DNA of 64,000 nucleotides from Limnohabitans sp. 2KL-1 (GCF_003063435.1 NZ_NESL01000002.1:248001-312000); one strand, 5' to 3'; shown: positions 50,588-60,083, numbered from the stretch's first letter. The notes: generated by a model not told the origin, from the letters alone. Numbers and translations: made by a program.

Positions 50588-53449
50588 ATGATCCCCATCC
50601 TGCAAGAAACCAAATCCACCTGCCCCTACTGCGGCGTGGGCTGCGGCGTGGTCATTGAGTCACACGGCACCCAAATGACCGGCGTGCGCGGGGACCCGGA
50701 TCACCCGGCCAACTTCGGACGCTTGTGCACCAAGGGCCAATCGCTGCACCTGACGGCCGCACCTCAGGTTACGGCGCAAACCCGCTTGCTGACACCTCAG
50801 TGGCGGCCCGTTCGCGGCCAGGCCCCTCAAGCACTGGTCTGGAATGCCGCCATGGACATGGCCAGCCAGCGTCTGGCCGCCATCGTGCAAAACCACGGCC
50901 CCGATGCCCTGGGCTTTTACATCTCGGGCCAGTTGCTCACCGAAGACTATTACGTCTTCAACAAGCTGGCCAAGGGCCTGCTGGGCACCAACAACATCGA
51001 CAGCAACTCGCGCTTATGCATGAGCAGCGCGGTGGCGGGCTACAAGATGACCTTGGGGGCCGACGCCCCACCCGCCTGCTACGACGACATCGCCCACGCA
51101 CAGTGCCTGTTCATCGCGGGCAGCAACGCGGCCTGGGCACACCCGATTCTGTTTCGCCGCATCGAAGACGCCAAACGCGCCAACCCGGCGCTCAAAATGG
51201 TCGTGGTCGATCCGCGCCGCACCGACACCGCCGACATGGCCGATCTGCACCTGGCCATCCAGCCGGGCACCGACGTGATGCTGTTCCACGGTCTGCTGCA
51301 CATCATGCTGGCCCAAGGCTGGACTCAAGCCGCCTATATCGCCACCCACACCAGCGGCTTTGAAGCCCTGCAAGCGCTGGCCGCCGACTACACCCCTGCG
51401 CATGTGGCGCAGATTTGCGGCGTGCCCGAGGCTGACCTGTTCACCGCTGCCCGCTGGTTTGCGGGCGTGCAAGACGATCGCATCATGGAGGCAAGCGCTG
51501 ACCGTGCACCCACACTCAGCCTGTATTGCCAGGGCCTGAACCAGTCCAGCAACGGCACCGCCAAAAACGCAACGCTCATCAACTTGCACCTGGCCACGCA
51601 GCAAATCGGCCGCCCCGGCGCAGGCCCCCTGTCACTCACGGGCCAGCCCAACGCCATGGGTGGGCGTGAAGTCGGTGGCATGGCCAACTTGCTGTCAGGC
51701 CACCGCGATCTGGCCAATGCGCAACACCGCGCCGAAGTGGCCGCGCTGTGGGGCGTGGCCGATGTGCCCGCCCAACCCGGCCTCACAGCCGTGGAGATGT
51801 TCGAGGCCGCCGCCGACGGTCAAATCAAAGCCCTGTGGATCGCCTGCACCAACCCCGCGCAGTCCATGCCTGACCAGAAAACCGTGCGCCGCGCCTTGCA
51901 ACGTGCCGAGTTCGTGGTGGTGCAAGAGGCTTTTGCCACAGCTGCGACGTGCGACTACGCCGACCTGCTTTTGCCCGCCACCACCTGGGGCGAAAAAGAA
52001 GGCACAGTGACCAACAGCGAGCGCCGCATCAGCCGCGTGCGCGCCGCCGTGACGGCGCCTGGGCTGGCCCGAGCAGACTGGGCGATTGCTGCCGACCTGG
52101 GCCAGCGCCTGGCCGTGGCGCTGGGCCGTCCGCAAGACGTCCGGCTGATGCATTACCCCTGCCCCGAGTCGGTCTGGAACGAACACCGTGAAAGCACACG
52201 GGGACGCGACCTGGACATCACGGGTCTCAGCTACGCCCATCTGGAAACCACAGGCCCCGCCCAATGGCCGCTGCCCGAAGGCACCAGCACCGGGCAGGGC
52301 CGTTTGTATGCCGACGGCCAATTCCCTACCGCTGATGGCCGCGCCCGCTTTGCCGCCGTCAGCTGGCAACCCGTGGCCGAAGAGCGCGTGTCGCAGTTCC
52401 CGTTTTCATTGACCACCGGCCGCCTGCGCGACCAGTGGCATGGCATGACCCGCACCGGCACCGCAGGCCGCTTGTTTGCGCACAGCCCCGAGCCTTGCGT
52501 GCAAATCAACCCAGAAGACGCGCAGCGCCTGGGCCTGCAAGACGGCGAGCTGGTGCAGGTGCGCAGCAAGCGCGGCACTCTGGTGCTGCCGGTGCAGGCC
52601 AGCGCGCAAGTGGCGTCCATGCAGGCCTTCATCGCCATGCACTGGGGCCCCGAAGTGCTCTGTGGCCGAGATGCCCAAGGAGAAGCCGGGCTGGGCGTGA
52701 ATGTGCTCACCACATCGAGCTACTGCGCCACATCCAAGCAACCCGAACTCAAACACGCGGCGGTGCAAATCACCCGCGCCGCCCTGTCGGCCGATGCCAC
52801 CTGGCAACTGGCAGCCATGGCCTGGCTGCCCAGCGACACCGTCTGGACCGTGCGCCAGCAATTGCAAAAGCTGCTGCCGCAATTTGACTTTGCCTTCTTG
52901 GTGCCCTTCACCGACCCGAGCGCCGCCTTGACCGACCAGACCCCGCGCACAGGCTTGCTGCTGCGCGCGGCCTGCAGCCAAGCCGCTGATGCGGCGCTGC
53001 TGCACACCGTGGCCGAGGCCCTTGGGCTGAACGGCGCAGACACCCTGAACTACCAGGACGCGATCCGGGCGCAGCGCCGTTCGGTGCAATTGAGTGCACC
53101 GGACAAAACCGGCCTGCGCAGCCTGCAAGGCTTTCTGGTCGCAGGCGACAGCCGCTCGGCCCGCTGGCTCAAAAACTTGCTGCAGGAGGCCACGCCGCTC
53201 AGCTGGCCCGCACGCCAATGGCTGATGGCGTCCGACGCACCGCCCGAAGGCGCAGCACCGGTCAGCCGCCAGGTGTGCAGCTGCCTGAATGTGCGCGAAG
53301 ACGCCATCACCGCCTGCCTGCAGACCCAGTCGGGCAGCGAAGACCAGCGCCTGGCCGGGCTGCAAAGCCAGTTGCGCTGCGGCACCCAGTGCGGCTCGTG
53401 CGTGCCCGAGCTGCGCAAGATCATCCGGCGAGTCCCCCAGCCCGCCTGA
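50588..53449 (+). CDS. nasA: Assimilatory nitrate reductase catalytic subunit NasA
   Basis: A 953-residue cytoplasmic molybdoenzyme. The N-terminal 4Fe-4S motif CPYCGVGCGVV with a later Cys in GRLCTKG opens a bis-MGD domain (SNAAWAHPILFRR; NQSSNGTAKNATLINLHLATQQIGRPGAGPLSLTGQPNAMGGREVGG-type segments). A C-terminal extension with CSCLNVRED and CGTQCGSCVPELR forms a BFD-type 2Fe-2S domain, as in Klebsiella NasA. It reduces nitrate to nitrite for NirBD. Confidence 0.95.
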   Translation: MIPILQETKSTCPYCGVGCGVVIESHGTQMTGVRGDPDHPANFGRLCTKGQSLHLTAAPQVTAQTRLLTPQWRPVRGQAPQALVWNAAMDMASQRLAAIVQNHGPDALGFYISGQLLTEDYYVFNKLAKGLLGTNNIDSNSRLCMSSAVAGYKMTLGADAPPACYDDIAHAQCLFIAGSNAAWAHPILFRRIEDAKRANPALKMVVVDPRRTDTADMADLHLAIQPGTDVMLFHGLLHIMLAQGWTQAAYIATHTSGFEALQALAADYTPAHVAQICGVPEADLFTAARWFAGVQDDRIMEASADRAPTLSLYCQGLNQSSNGTAKNATLINLHLATQQIGRPGAGPLSLTGQPNAMGGREVGGMANLLSGHRDLANAQHRAEVAALWGVADVPAQPGLTAVEMFEAAADGQIKALWIACTNPAQSMPDQKTVRRALQRAEFVVVQEAFATAATCDYADLLLPATTWGEKEGTVTNSERRISRVRAAVTAPGLARADWAIAADLGQRLAVALGRPQDVRLMHYPCPESVWNEHRESTRGRDLDITGLSYAHLETTGPAQWPLPEGTSTGQGRLYADGQFPTADGRARFAAVSWQPVAEERVSQFPFSLTTGRLRDQWHGMTRTGTAGRLFAHSPEPCVQINPEDAQRLGLQDGELVQVRSKRGTLVLPVQASAQVASMQAFIAMHWGPEVLCGRDAQGEAGLGVNVLTTSSYCATSKQPELKHAAVQITRAALSADATWQLAAMAWLPSDTVWTVRQQLQKLLPQFDFAFLVPFTDPSAALTDQTPRTGLLLRAACSQAADAALLHTVAEALGLNGADTLNYQDAIRAQRRSVQLSAPDKTGLRSLQGFLVAGDSRSARWLKNLLQEATPLSWPARQWLMASDAPPEGAAPVSRQVCSCLNVREDAITACLQTQSGSEDQRLAGLQSQLRCGTQCGSCVPELRKIIRRVPQPA

Positions 53450-53501
53450 AGCGCATACCCATATAACGAACAGTTATTCGACTTCCTTCACAATCACTCA
53501 T

Positions 53502-54410
53502 ATGGGAATCAGCCACTACATCAAGGACATCGGACGCGGCAAAGACGGCGCGCGGGCGCTGGGCCGTGCGCAAGCAGCTGACCTGATGGGCCTGATCCTG
53601 GACCAGCAGGTCAGCGACCTCGAATTGGGTGCGTTTTGCATCGCCATGCGCATCAAGGGCGAGTCGCCCGAAGAGATGGCCGGTTTTCTAGACGCCACGC
53701 ATGCGCGCCTGAACAAGGTCCACACGGGCCAGGTGCCTACGGTGGTGCTGCCCAGTTACAACGGGGCACGCAAGCTGCCGGTGCTCACCCCTCTGCTGGC
53801 CCTGCTGCTGGCACGCGAAGGCGTGGCGGTGGTGGTTCACGGCAGCGCCACCGAAGACAAACGGGTGAGCAGTCAGGCGGTGTTGGCCCATCTGGGCGTG
53901 AACGCCATCGACCACGTTGGCAAAGCGGCGGCAGGGCAAGTGCAGTACATCCCCACGGGGGTGCTGCACGCTGGGCTGGACCGTCTGCTGTCCGTGCGCC
54001 GCGTGGTGGGCCTGCGCAACCCCGGCCACAGCCTGGTCAAACTGATGAACCCCTGTGATTCAGAAAAGGGCCCCGCCCTGGTGGTGAGCAGCTACACGCA
54101 CCCCGAATATTTGCTGTCCATGTCGGCCACGTTTGCGCTGACGGGCCAGCACGCCCTGTTGCTGCGCGGCACCGAAGGCGAACCCGTGGCCGATGCCCGG
54201 CGCACCCCGGCGATGGACGTTTTCAAGAACGGTCAGACCCTGCGCGTGCAGGAACAGCAAGAGGGCTCACTGGTGCAAGTGCCTGAACTGCCCACCACGG
54301 ACGCAGCCGCCACAGCCATGTACACCGAACATGTTTTGCAAGGCCTGCTGCCTGTTCCCCAAGCCATTGCGCTGCAAGTCCAAAACATCCTGCGCGAGGT
54401 GAAGCCATGA
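53502..54410 (+). CDS. ybiB: DNA-binding protein YbiB (TrpD2, glycosyltransferase-3 fold)
   Basis: A 302-residue protein with the anthranilate phosphoribosyltransferase fold (DLMGLILDQQVSDLELGAFCIAMRIKGES; HGSATEDKRVSSQAVL; LRNPGHSLVKLMNP) but lacking canonical PRPP and anthranilate residues. E. coli YbiB binds DNA without sequence preference. The ATG at 53502 begins conserved sequence. It lies 52 bases after nasA. A short inverted repeat (ATAAC / GTTAT, 53463-53477) is upstream. Its stop overlaps cobA. Confidence 0.87.
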   Translation: MGISHYIKDIGRGKDGARALGRAQAADLMGLILDQQVSDLELGAFCIAMRIKGESPEEMAGFLDATHARLNKVHTGQVPTVVLPSYNGARKLPVLTPLLALLLAREGVAVVVHGSATEDKRVSSQAVLAHLGVNAIDHVGKAAAGQVQYIPTGVLHAGLDRLLSVRRVVGLRNPGHSLVKLMNPCDSEKGPALVVSSYTHPEYLLSMSATFALTGQHALLLRGTEGEPVADARRTPAMDVFKNGQTLRVQEQQEGSLVQVPELPTTDAAATAMYTEHVLQGLLPVPQAIALQVQNILREVKP

Positions 54411-55255
54411 ACACCCCACCCGAACTCCCCCGTGGGAGCGAGCCCCTGCTCGCGAATGACCGCACCGCCAAGGCCACTGGCCAAGGCCGCTGCACCCTGG
54501 TCGGCGCAGGCCCGGGCGACCCGGAGCTGCTGACCCTCAAAGCCGTCAAAGCCATTGCCAGCGCCACCGTGCTGCTGGTGGACGACCTGGTGAATGACGA
54601 GGTGTTGGCCCATGCATCCCCCAACGCCCGCATCGTGCATGTGGGCAAGCGTGGCGGCTGCAAGAGCACGCCACAGGCATTCATTGACAAGCTGATGATC
54701 ACCGCCGTGCAAGAAGGCGAGCATGTGGTGCGCCTCAAGGGCGGTGACCCGTTCATCTTTGGCCGGGGCGGCGAAGAGGTCGAACACCTGCGCCAAGCGG
54801 GCATTGACGTGCAGGTGGTCAACGGCATCACCTCGGGCCTGGCGGGCATGAGCAGCCTGGGCGCACCGCTGACCCACCGCGAGCACGCGCACGGCGTGGT
54901 GTTTGTGACCGGCCACGCGAAACCGGGTGACAGCGGCACCGACTGGGCACAACTGGCCAACACGGCACGCCAGGCCAAGCTGACGCTGGTGATCTACATG
55001 GGTGTGAGCAGCCTGGCGCGCATTTGCCAGGGCTTGCTGCAAGGCCTGCCCGCCCACACGCCAGTGGCCATCGTTCAGCACGCCAGCCTGCCCACCCAAC
55101 GCGAAGCCCTGACCACGCTGGACCAACTGCTGGACACCGTGCAACGCGAAGGCCTGCTAAGCCCGAGCGTGATCGTGGTGGGTGATGTGGTGCAGGGCGC
55201 GCGCGCCTGGGCCAGCCGGCAGCACCCCATGCAACCCACAGCCTTGCATGCGTGA
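54407..55255 (+). CDS. cobA: Uroporphyrinogen-III C-methyltransferase
   Basis: A 282-residue SUMT. It methylates uroporphyrinogen III twice to precorrin-2, the precursor of siroheme used by NirB. Motifs are TLVGAGPGDPELLTLKA, VKLGGDP-type VRLKGGDPFIFGRGGEE, and GITSGLAGMSSLGAPLTHR. The first 25 residues (PRGSEPLLAND) are encoded by a GTGGGAGCGAGC-type palindromic repeat (54432-54458) and are not conserved. The ATG at 54407 overlaps the ybiB stop (ATGA). Confidence 0.93.
   Translation: MNTPPELPRGSEPLLANDRTAKATGQGRCTLVGAGPGDPELLTLKAVKAIASATVLLVDDLVNDEVLAHASPNARIVHVGKRGGCKSTPQAFIDKLMITAVQEGEHVVRLKGGDPFIFGRGGEEVEHLRQAGIDVQVVNGITSGLAGMSSLGAPLTHREHAHGVVFVTGHAKPGDSGTDWAQLANTARQAKLTLVIYMGVSSLARICQGLLQGLPAHTPVAIVQHASLPTQREALTTLDQLLDTVQREGLLSPSVIVVGDVVQGARAWASRQHPMQPTALHA
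54432..54458. repeat. REP-like repeat within the 5' coding region of cobA
   Basis: GTGGGAGCGAGCCCCTGCTC followed by GCGAATG, the same unit as at 44282 and, inverted, 41632. It keeps the reading frame open. Confidence 0.8.
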
Positions 55256-55370
55256 TGCATCTGTAGGATTACAAATTCCAACATCTTCCGGTCGATGGAA
55301 TCGTTTCAGGACGATGGAGCCACTAGACTTTGCCGCGCGGTACTTTTCACCGTGAGCAAGGGAGTAATTC

Positions 55371-55799
55371 ATGGGACTTTTTGATTCAATCGCAGGCCAA
55401 GTCGTTCAACAAGCCACATCGGCCTTGTCGGGTGGCAACAGCACAGACGGCAACAACATGATGCAAATGCTGACAGGCTTGCTGAACAACCCCGAGCTGG
55501 GCGGCATCAGCGGCCTGGTCAGTGCTTTCCAGAAAAACGGCCTGGGTGACACCGTGGCGTCATGGATCTCGAACAACACCAATTTGCCCATTTCGGCCGA
55601 GCAAATCCAGTCCGTGCTGGGCCAAGGCCCGTTGCAAGACCTGGCCAGCAAAATGGGCCTGTCCACGGGCGACGTGGCCTCCACCCTGTCCGAGCAATTG
55701 CCCGGCCTGGTCGACCAGCTCACCCCCGATGGTCAACTGCCCAGTGGCGACCTGATGTCTCAAGGCATGGGTCTGCTCAAGGGTTTCATGAAGTCTTGA
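55371..55799 (+). CDS. YidB-like protein (DUF937)
   Basis: A 142-residue protein with the DUF937/YidB layout: MGLFDSIAGQVVQQA start, then LLNNPELGGISGLVSAFQKNGLGDTVASWI and GQGPLQDLASKMGLS, and a C-terminal LPGLVDQLTPDGQLP. Its function is unknown; E. coli yidB is uncharacterised. It stands alone with about 115 bases upstream, where an AAGGGAG ribosome site is visible. Confidence 0.85.
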   Translation: MGLFDSIAGQVVQQATSALSGGNSTDGNNMMQMLTGLLNNPELGGISGLVSAFQKNGLGDTVASWISNNTNLPISAEQIQSVLGQGPLQDLASKMGLSTGDVASTLSEQLPGLVDQLTPDGQLPSGDLMSQGMGLLKGFMKS

Positions 55800-55815
55800 T
55801 TCCCATACCCTGAAA

Positions 55816-55843
55816 GCACAAACGCCCAGCGGGGCGTTTGTGC
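55816..55843. terminator. Long stem-loop after the YidB-like gene
   Basis: GCACAAACGCC / GGCGTTTGTGC, an 11-base perfect stem with a 6-base loop, 17 bases after the stop. No T-run follows, so it may be a transcript-end stabiliser or a bidirectional weak terminator and not a classical one. Confidence 0.5.
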
Positions 55844-55915
55844 CAAATGTTTGTGCCAAATTTGGGTTTGATCCGCCGCTGAGCGCACCCAGCTTGCCCC
55901 TTACACTTCCCAGCC

Positions 55916-57154
55916 ATGAATACATGGGATGTCGTGATCGTCGGGGCCGGGGCTGCCGGTTTGTTTTGCGCAGGCGTGGCGGGCCAACGCGGGCTGAAGG
56001 TGCTGGTGATCGACCACAGCGACAAGATCGCCGAAAAAATCCGCATCTCAGGCGGCGGGCGCTGCAACTTCACCAACCGATTGCTCGATGCATCGGCCCC
56101 GCAAAAGCACTTCATCAGCCAAAACCCGCACTTTTGCCGCTCGGCCCTGTCGCGCTACACGCCGCAAGACTTCATCGACCTGGTGCAAAAACACGGCATC
56201 GCCTTCCATGAAAAGCACAAGGGGCAGCTGTTTTGCGACCACTCGGCCGAAGACATCATCCGCATGCTGCTGGCCGAATGCGAGGCGGGCGGCGTGGACA
56301 TCCGCACGGGCTGCAGTGTGAAGTCTGTCCAGGCGCCCACCGAAGAAAAAACGCACTACACCCTTGAAACCACGCAAGGCAACCTTCACACCACCTCTGT
56401 GGTGGTGGCCACGGGCGGTTTGTCCATCCCCAAAATCGGTGCGAGCGACTGGGGCTACCGCATCGCCAGCCAGTTTGGCCTGCGCTTGGTGGAACGCCGC
56501 CCCGGCCTGGTGCCCCTGACCTTTGATGGCGATGCCTGGGCACCTTATGCCCAACTGGCCGGGCTGGCACTGCCTGTGGGCATCGAGACAGGTGAGAAGA
56601 AAAACCGCATGCACTTTGACGAAGACCTGCTGTTCACGCACCGGGGATTGTCCGGGCCGGGTGTGTTGCAAATCTCCAGCTATTGGCAAGAAGGCACACC
56701 GATTCGCCTGAACCTGGCCCCGGAGGTGAACCTGCCCGAGCGCCTGCAAGAGGCCAAGCTGCGCTCCAAAAAACTGCTGGGCAATGAACTGGCCACCCTG
56801 GTACCCAGCCGATTGGCTGAGGCCTGGGTCAGCCAGGACCCGGCCCTGCAACGCACCGCCGCCGAAGTACCCGACAAGGCCCTGAACAAACTGGCCGAAG
56901 CCCTGTCCAACTGGCAGCTCACCCCCAATGGCAGCGAAGGCTACAAAAAAGCCGAGGTCACGCTCGGCGGGGTGGACACGCGCGACGTGTCTTCTCAAAC
57001 CATGGAGTCCAAACAGCCCGGGCTGTACTTCATTGGCGAGGTGATCGACGTGACCGGCTGGCTGGGCGGCTACAACTTCCAGTGGGCCTGGGCCAGTGCC
57101 CATGCGTGCGCTGTCGCGCTGCACTGTCCCACTGAGCGTCACGGCTCGGCGTAG
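55916..57154 (+). CDS. HI0933/YhiN-family FAD-dependent oxidoreductase
   Basis: A 412-residue flavoprotein: WDVVIVGAGAAGLFCAGVAG dinucleotide fold, then KIRISGGGRCNFTN (family signature), VVVATGGLSIPKIGASDWGY, HRGLSGPGVLQISSYW and a C-terminal LYFIGEVIDVTGWLGGYNFQWAWASA. This is the BaiN/HI0933 family, whose substrates are mostly unknown. One member reduces bile-acid derivatives in gut clostridia. Confidence 0.9.
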   Translation: MNTWDVVIVGAGAAGLFCAGVAGQRGLKVLVIDHSDKIAEKIRISGGGRCNFTNRLLDASAPQKHFISQNPHFCRSALSRYTPQDFIDLVQKHGIAFHEKHKGQLFCDHSAEDIIRMLLAECEAGGVDIRTGCSVKSVQAPTEEKTHYTLETTQGNLHTTSVVVATGGLSIPKIGASDWGYRIASQFGLRLVERRPGLVPLTFDGDAWAPYAQLAGLALPVGIETGEKKNRMHFDEDLLFTHRGLSGPGVLQISSYWQEGTPIRLNLAPEVNLPERLQEAKLRSKKLLGNELATLVPSRLAEAWVSQDPALQRTAAEVPDKALNKLAEALSNWQLTPNGSEGYKKAEVTLGGVDTRDVSSQTMESKQPGLYFIGEVIDVTGWLGGYNFQWAWASAHACAVALHCPTERHGSA

Positions 57155-57325
57155 TGGGTGAAATACCCATCAGCACAAAAGCACGTCGCATCGTGTAAAA
57201 AACTCAAAACGTTCCAACTGACCACAGCACCAGCTTGGCCATGTGACAAAACCACTGAATCTTGGGTCTTTGCTAAACTGAATCCACAACCTGCATGCAG
57301 CCAAACGGGCATCACGAGGGACACC

Positions 57326-57505
57326 ATGAAATTTGACCATTTAAAGGCCCTGCCCCTCACAGACCGCCTGCTCGCCATGGAAGCGCTGTGGCAATCCTTT
57401 GCACACACACCGGCACTCAACATCATTCCCGAATGGCATCAGCAAGTGCTGTCAGCCCGCTTGCAAAAACTCCACGCCGGGCAAGAACAAACCATTGCGC
57501 GCTAA
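57326..57505 (+). CDS. Addiction-module antitoxin (PF09720-like), solitary
   Basis: A 59-residue protein matching short unstable antitoxins: ALPLTDRLLAMEALWQSF, then PEWHQQVLSARLQKLHAGQE. The family normally ends with a WxEVKxRL-type tail, which is missing here, so the gene may be slightly truncated. It starts at the ATG at 57326 behind GAGGG. No ParE/RelE-type toxin follows in the next 300 bases. Confidence 0.65.
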   Translation: MKFDHLKALPLTDRLLAMEALWQSFAHTPALNIIPEWHQQVLSARLQKLHAGQEQTIAR

Positions 57506-57800
57506 GCGCTGCATGACGAAGCCAAAACGGTGCGCAATGGACAGGCCCCCAACGTCTGCGCCCAGTGATCTCTTCAAAATCAGGCTGAATGCAGATGTGC
57601 TGCATGCCTTGCGACATTCGCGCGATGGATGCAAACCCCTGGGTAATCACCCTGTTGGCCGCTATCGTGCATAGCGGCGGCTACGGTAACGCTTGGGGCA
57701 CTGCGCAATGGACCTGTGGCCCAGCGCAGCGGAATGCATTCGTGCTTTGATTGTTCGGTCATCGACCACATCGACAAGATCGCAGCTTTGGACGCTGCCG
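57506..57800. other. Region after the solitary antitoxin, no supported gene
   Basis: About 295 bases up to the stop of the minus-strand patatin gene. One plus-strand frame ends with a protein-like SVIDHIDKIAALDAAVKN but has no start or family match. It may be the wreckage of a toxin partner. I call no gene. Confidence 0.4.
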
Positions 57801-60083
57801 TCAAAAACTGAAGCGCCTGCCCAACTGCAAAAACAGGTTGTACGTGCCGCCAGAGCCCTTGGCAGCGCCCAGATAAATATCCCCGATCTTGCTGTCCACT
57901 GCGACAAACAGCGTGCCGCTGTAGCGCCAGCGCATCGCGTCGCCCTTGTACCAGGCATCCCCCGCTTCGAGCACGGTGCCCACATAGGTTTTCTGATTGA
58001 ACAGGCCCCCGTCGGTCAGGCGGTACATGTAGGTGGTTTGCAAATGCGCCAGCTGGTCCCCGGCCAATTGGCCCATGCGGTAAGCCCCCATGTTCTGAAA
58101 GCCACCGAGCATCAACTGAGTGGGTGATCGGCAGTTGTCACAGTCGAGCCTGACACGATCACGCGCCAGCTGAAGGCCCAGATTGACACTGTGCGGCCCC
58201 TCCGAATGAGCCCACTTGGCCGTCAAACGGCCACCGCTGTACACAGCGCCCGAGACCCCGCGCTCCACACTGCTGTCCCAAAAATACCCGCGCGTGGGGA
58301 AACTCAGTGAGTCGAGTTGATCCACCTGAAACTGCACCTTGAAGGCGCTGTATTTGACAAGATCGGTCACATAGCGGTCACTGAGCCCCACAGGCATTGC
58401 TGTGTCAAAACTTCTGCGAATCCCGCTGGAGACGCGGCCGAGCTTGATGGCCGCATGGCGATCAAGGTCATACACCAGTTGCGCCTCCAGGGTGCGAATC
58501 GTCTGGCTGAAATTGGCCAGTTTCTGGCTGCCTGCTTCTTCGCGATAAATCGCGGATCTGTACAAAGGCAAATCACTGCGTTGCCAAGAGGCACCGGCCT
58601 CCAAACGCCAGTCCCGAGACAGCGGCTGGTGCAAACCCAGGCCCAGTTCCGACTGCGAGCCCATGCGGGCATCCACCGAAAATTCCAAGCCAGACGGGGT
58701 CACCCAGGGTCTGCGGTAGCCGATACCTGCCGTGAATTGCGTCACACCATCGACCTCCGTCGAAAAACCCATGGTTGTCTTGAAGAAATGGGGGCTGTAA
58801 GGCTTTTCACGGACCTTGACCGTCAAGGTGTAGCGATCACCGTGCTGCTGCGTCAGGCTGTAGCTGACCAGGTCGAAGTAACCGCTGGTGTAGAGCTCAT
58901 CCATCAATCGTTCGGCCTGAACGGGTGAAAACTCCTTGTCCAGCATCGGTGACAACATGGTCTGTATGTAGCGCTCCGACACATCCTTGTGGCCTTGCGC
59001 CTGAATCGCCACGATGCGTTTTTCCCGCTGGTCAAACGACAGCCGTGTCGCAGCTTGTGCCACAGGCTGATCGGCCCATGCTGCGCGCAAAGCCTGCAGT
59101 TGGGGCTGCACGGCGGCCAAAGCCTGCTGGCCACGCGCCACGATTTCCGAGGCACGGTTGAAATCGGCAAAGCCGATGTCCTTCACCAAAGGCTGGACCA
59201 ACACATCTTGCGGGCGCAGCAAAGCCAGGTTGCGCTTTTCATTTTGCCGAATCAGGATGTCCAGCATCCGGTTGGCCACCACCAGGGCGTGGCTGGCCGG
59301 CGCGGTCTTGTCCTCGTCCACACCTCCGCCCAAAAAAGACGCCACGATCACATCAGCACCTTCACGCAACGCGACTTCAATGGGCAAATTGGCCACCAAG
59401 CCCCCGTCCACATAGGTTTCGCCATCCACCTCGACCGGGGCAAAGACAGCCGGTGCAGCCATGCTGGCGCGGATGGCCAGATGCAAGGCCCCTTGCGCGA
59501 ACACCTTCATCTCGCCATCGCGGTAGCGGGTGGCCACAGCACGGAACGGAATTTTCAAGTCATTGAAATCAACATCGGGCGGCACATGCACAGTCAGGCC
59601 CTGCAACAGGCTCAGAAAACGCTGCCCATCGCTCACACCCCGCGCAAAGGAAACACCCCCGTCCTTGATGCCAAACTCCAACTCCACCGGGTATTTCTGC
59701 TGGTAAGCCCGGGTACGCGAAGGCAACTCCAGGCGGTTGAGCTGGTCCAGCGCCACTTTGGACGGGTCCAGACCCCCAATCACCCGCTCGATTTCATCGA
59801 TGGAGATGCCACTGGCGTACAAGCCCCCCACAACAGCCCCCATGCTGGTGCCCACGATGCGGGCCACCGGAATCCGGTCTTGTTCCAGTTGACGCAGCAG
59901 GGCCAGATGGGCAAAGCCTTTGGCGCCCCCTCCCGCCAGCACCACCACCACCGAAGGCCTCGGGGTCTGGGGGATGGGCGCATCTTGCCCCATGGCGCTA
60001 CAAGCCATCAGGCCCAAGGCAAGCGCTGCGATGACCTGAGTCAGGAGCGCACGCACAAGGGTGATCGATTGGTGGAAATGCAT
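57801..60083 (-). CDS. Patatin-like phospholipase fused to an outer-membrane barrel (type Vd autotransporter, PlpD-like)
   Basis: A 760-residue exported protein. The signal peptide ends near SAMGQ. The patatin domain (residues ~40-320) has the oxyanion GGGAKGFAH, nucleophile Ser in GTSMGAVVGG and catalytic Asp in DGGLVANLP. A POTRA-like segment follows (FSPVQAERLMDELYTSGYFDLVSY). The ~300-residue C-terminus alternates beta strands ending in LQLGRRFSF, a terminal Phe as in outer-membrane barrels. This matches PlpD-type class A1 phospholipases that expose or release the lipase domain. It may act on host or prey membranes or on its own. Confidence 0.9.
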   Translation of the reverse strand: MHFHQSITLVRALLTQVIAALALGLMACSAMGQDAPIPQTPRPSVVVVLAGGGAKGFAHLALLRQLEQDRIPVARIVGTSMGAVVGGLYASGISIDEIERVIGGLDPSKVALDQLNRLELPSRTRAYQQKYPVELEFGIKDGGVSFARGVSDGQRFLSLLQGLTVHVPPDVDFNDLKIPFRAVATRYRDGEMKVFAQGALHLAIRASMAAPAVFAPVEVDGETYVDGGLVANLPIEVALREGADVIVASFLGGGVDEDKTAPASHALVVANRMLDILIRQNEKRNLALLRPQDVLVQPLVKDIGFADFNRASEIVARGQQALAAVQPQLQALRAAWADQPVAQAATRLSFDQREKRIVAIQAQGHKDVSERYIQTMLSPMLDKEFSPVQAERLMDELYTSGYFDLVSYSLTQQHGDRYTLTVKVREKPYSPHFFKTTMGFSTEVDGVTQFTAGIGYRRPWVTPSGLEFSVDARMGSQSELGLGLHQPLSRDWRLEAGASWQRSDLPLYRSAIYREEAGSQKLANFSQTIRTLEAQLVYDLDRHAAIKLGRVSSGIRRSFDTAMPVGLSDRYVTDLVKYSAFKVQFQVDQLDSLSFPTRGYFWDSSVERGVSGAVYSGGRLTAKWAHSEGPHSVNLGLQLARDRVRLDCDNCRSPTQLMLGGFQNMGAYRMGQLAGDQLAHLQTTYMYRLTDGGLFNQKTYVGTVLEAGDAWYKGDAMRWRYSGTLFVAVDSKIGDIYLGAAKGSGGTYNLFLQLGRRFSF

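Noticed and set aside
53463..53480. A CGAAC-N4-ATTCG sequence before ybiB read as a Gram-positive-type LexA box
   Set aside because: Betaproteobacterial LexA uses CTG-N10-CAG, as found at cho. This site is imperfect for the other type and is better seen as a short inverted repeat.
57660..57816. A plus-strand frame ending in SVIDHIDKIAALDAAVKN
   Set aside because: There is no start codon with a ribosome site and no family match, and it overlaps the end of the patatin gene.
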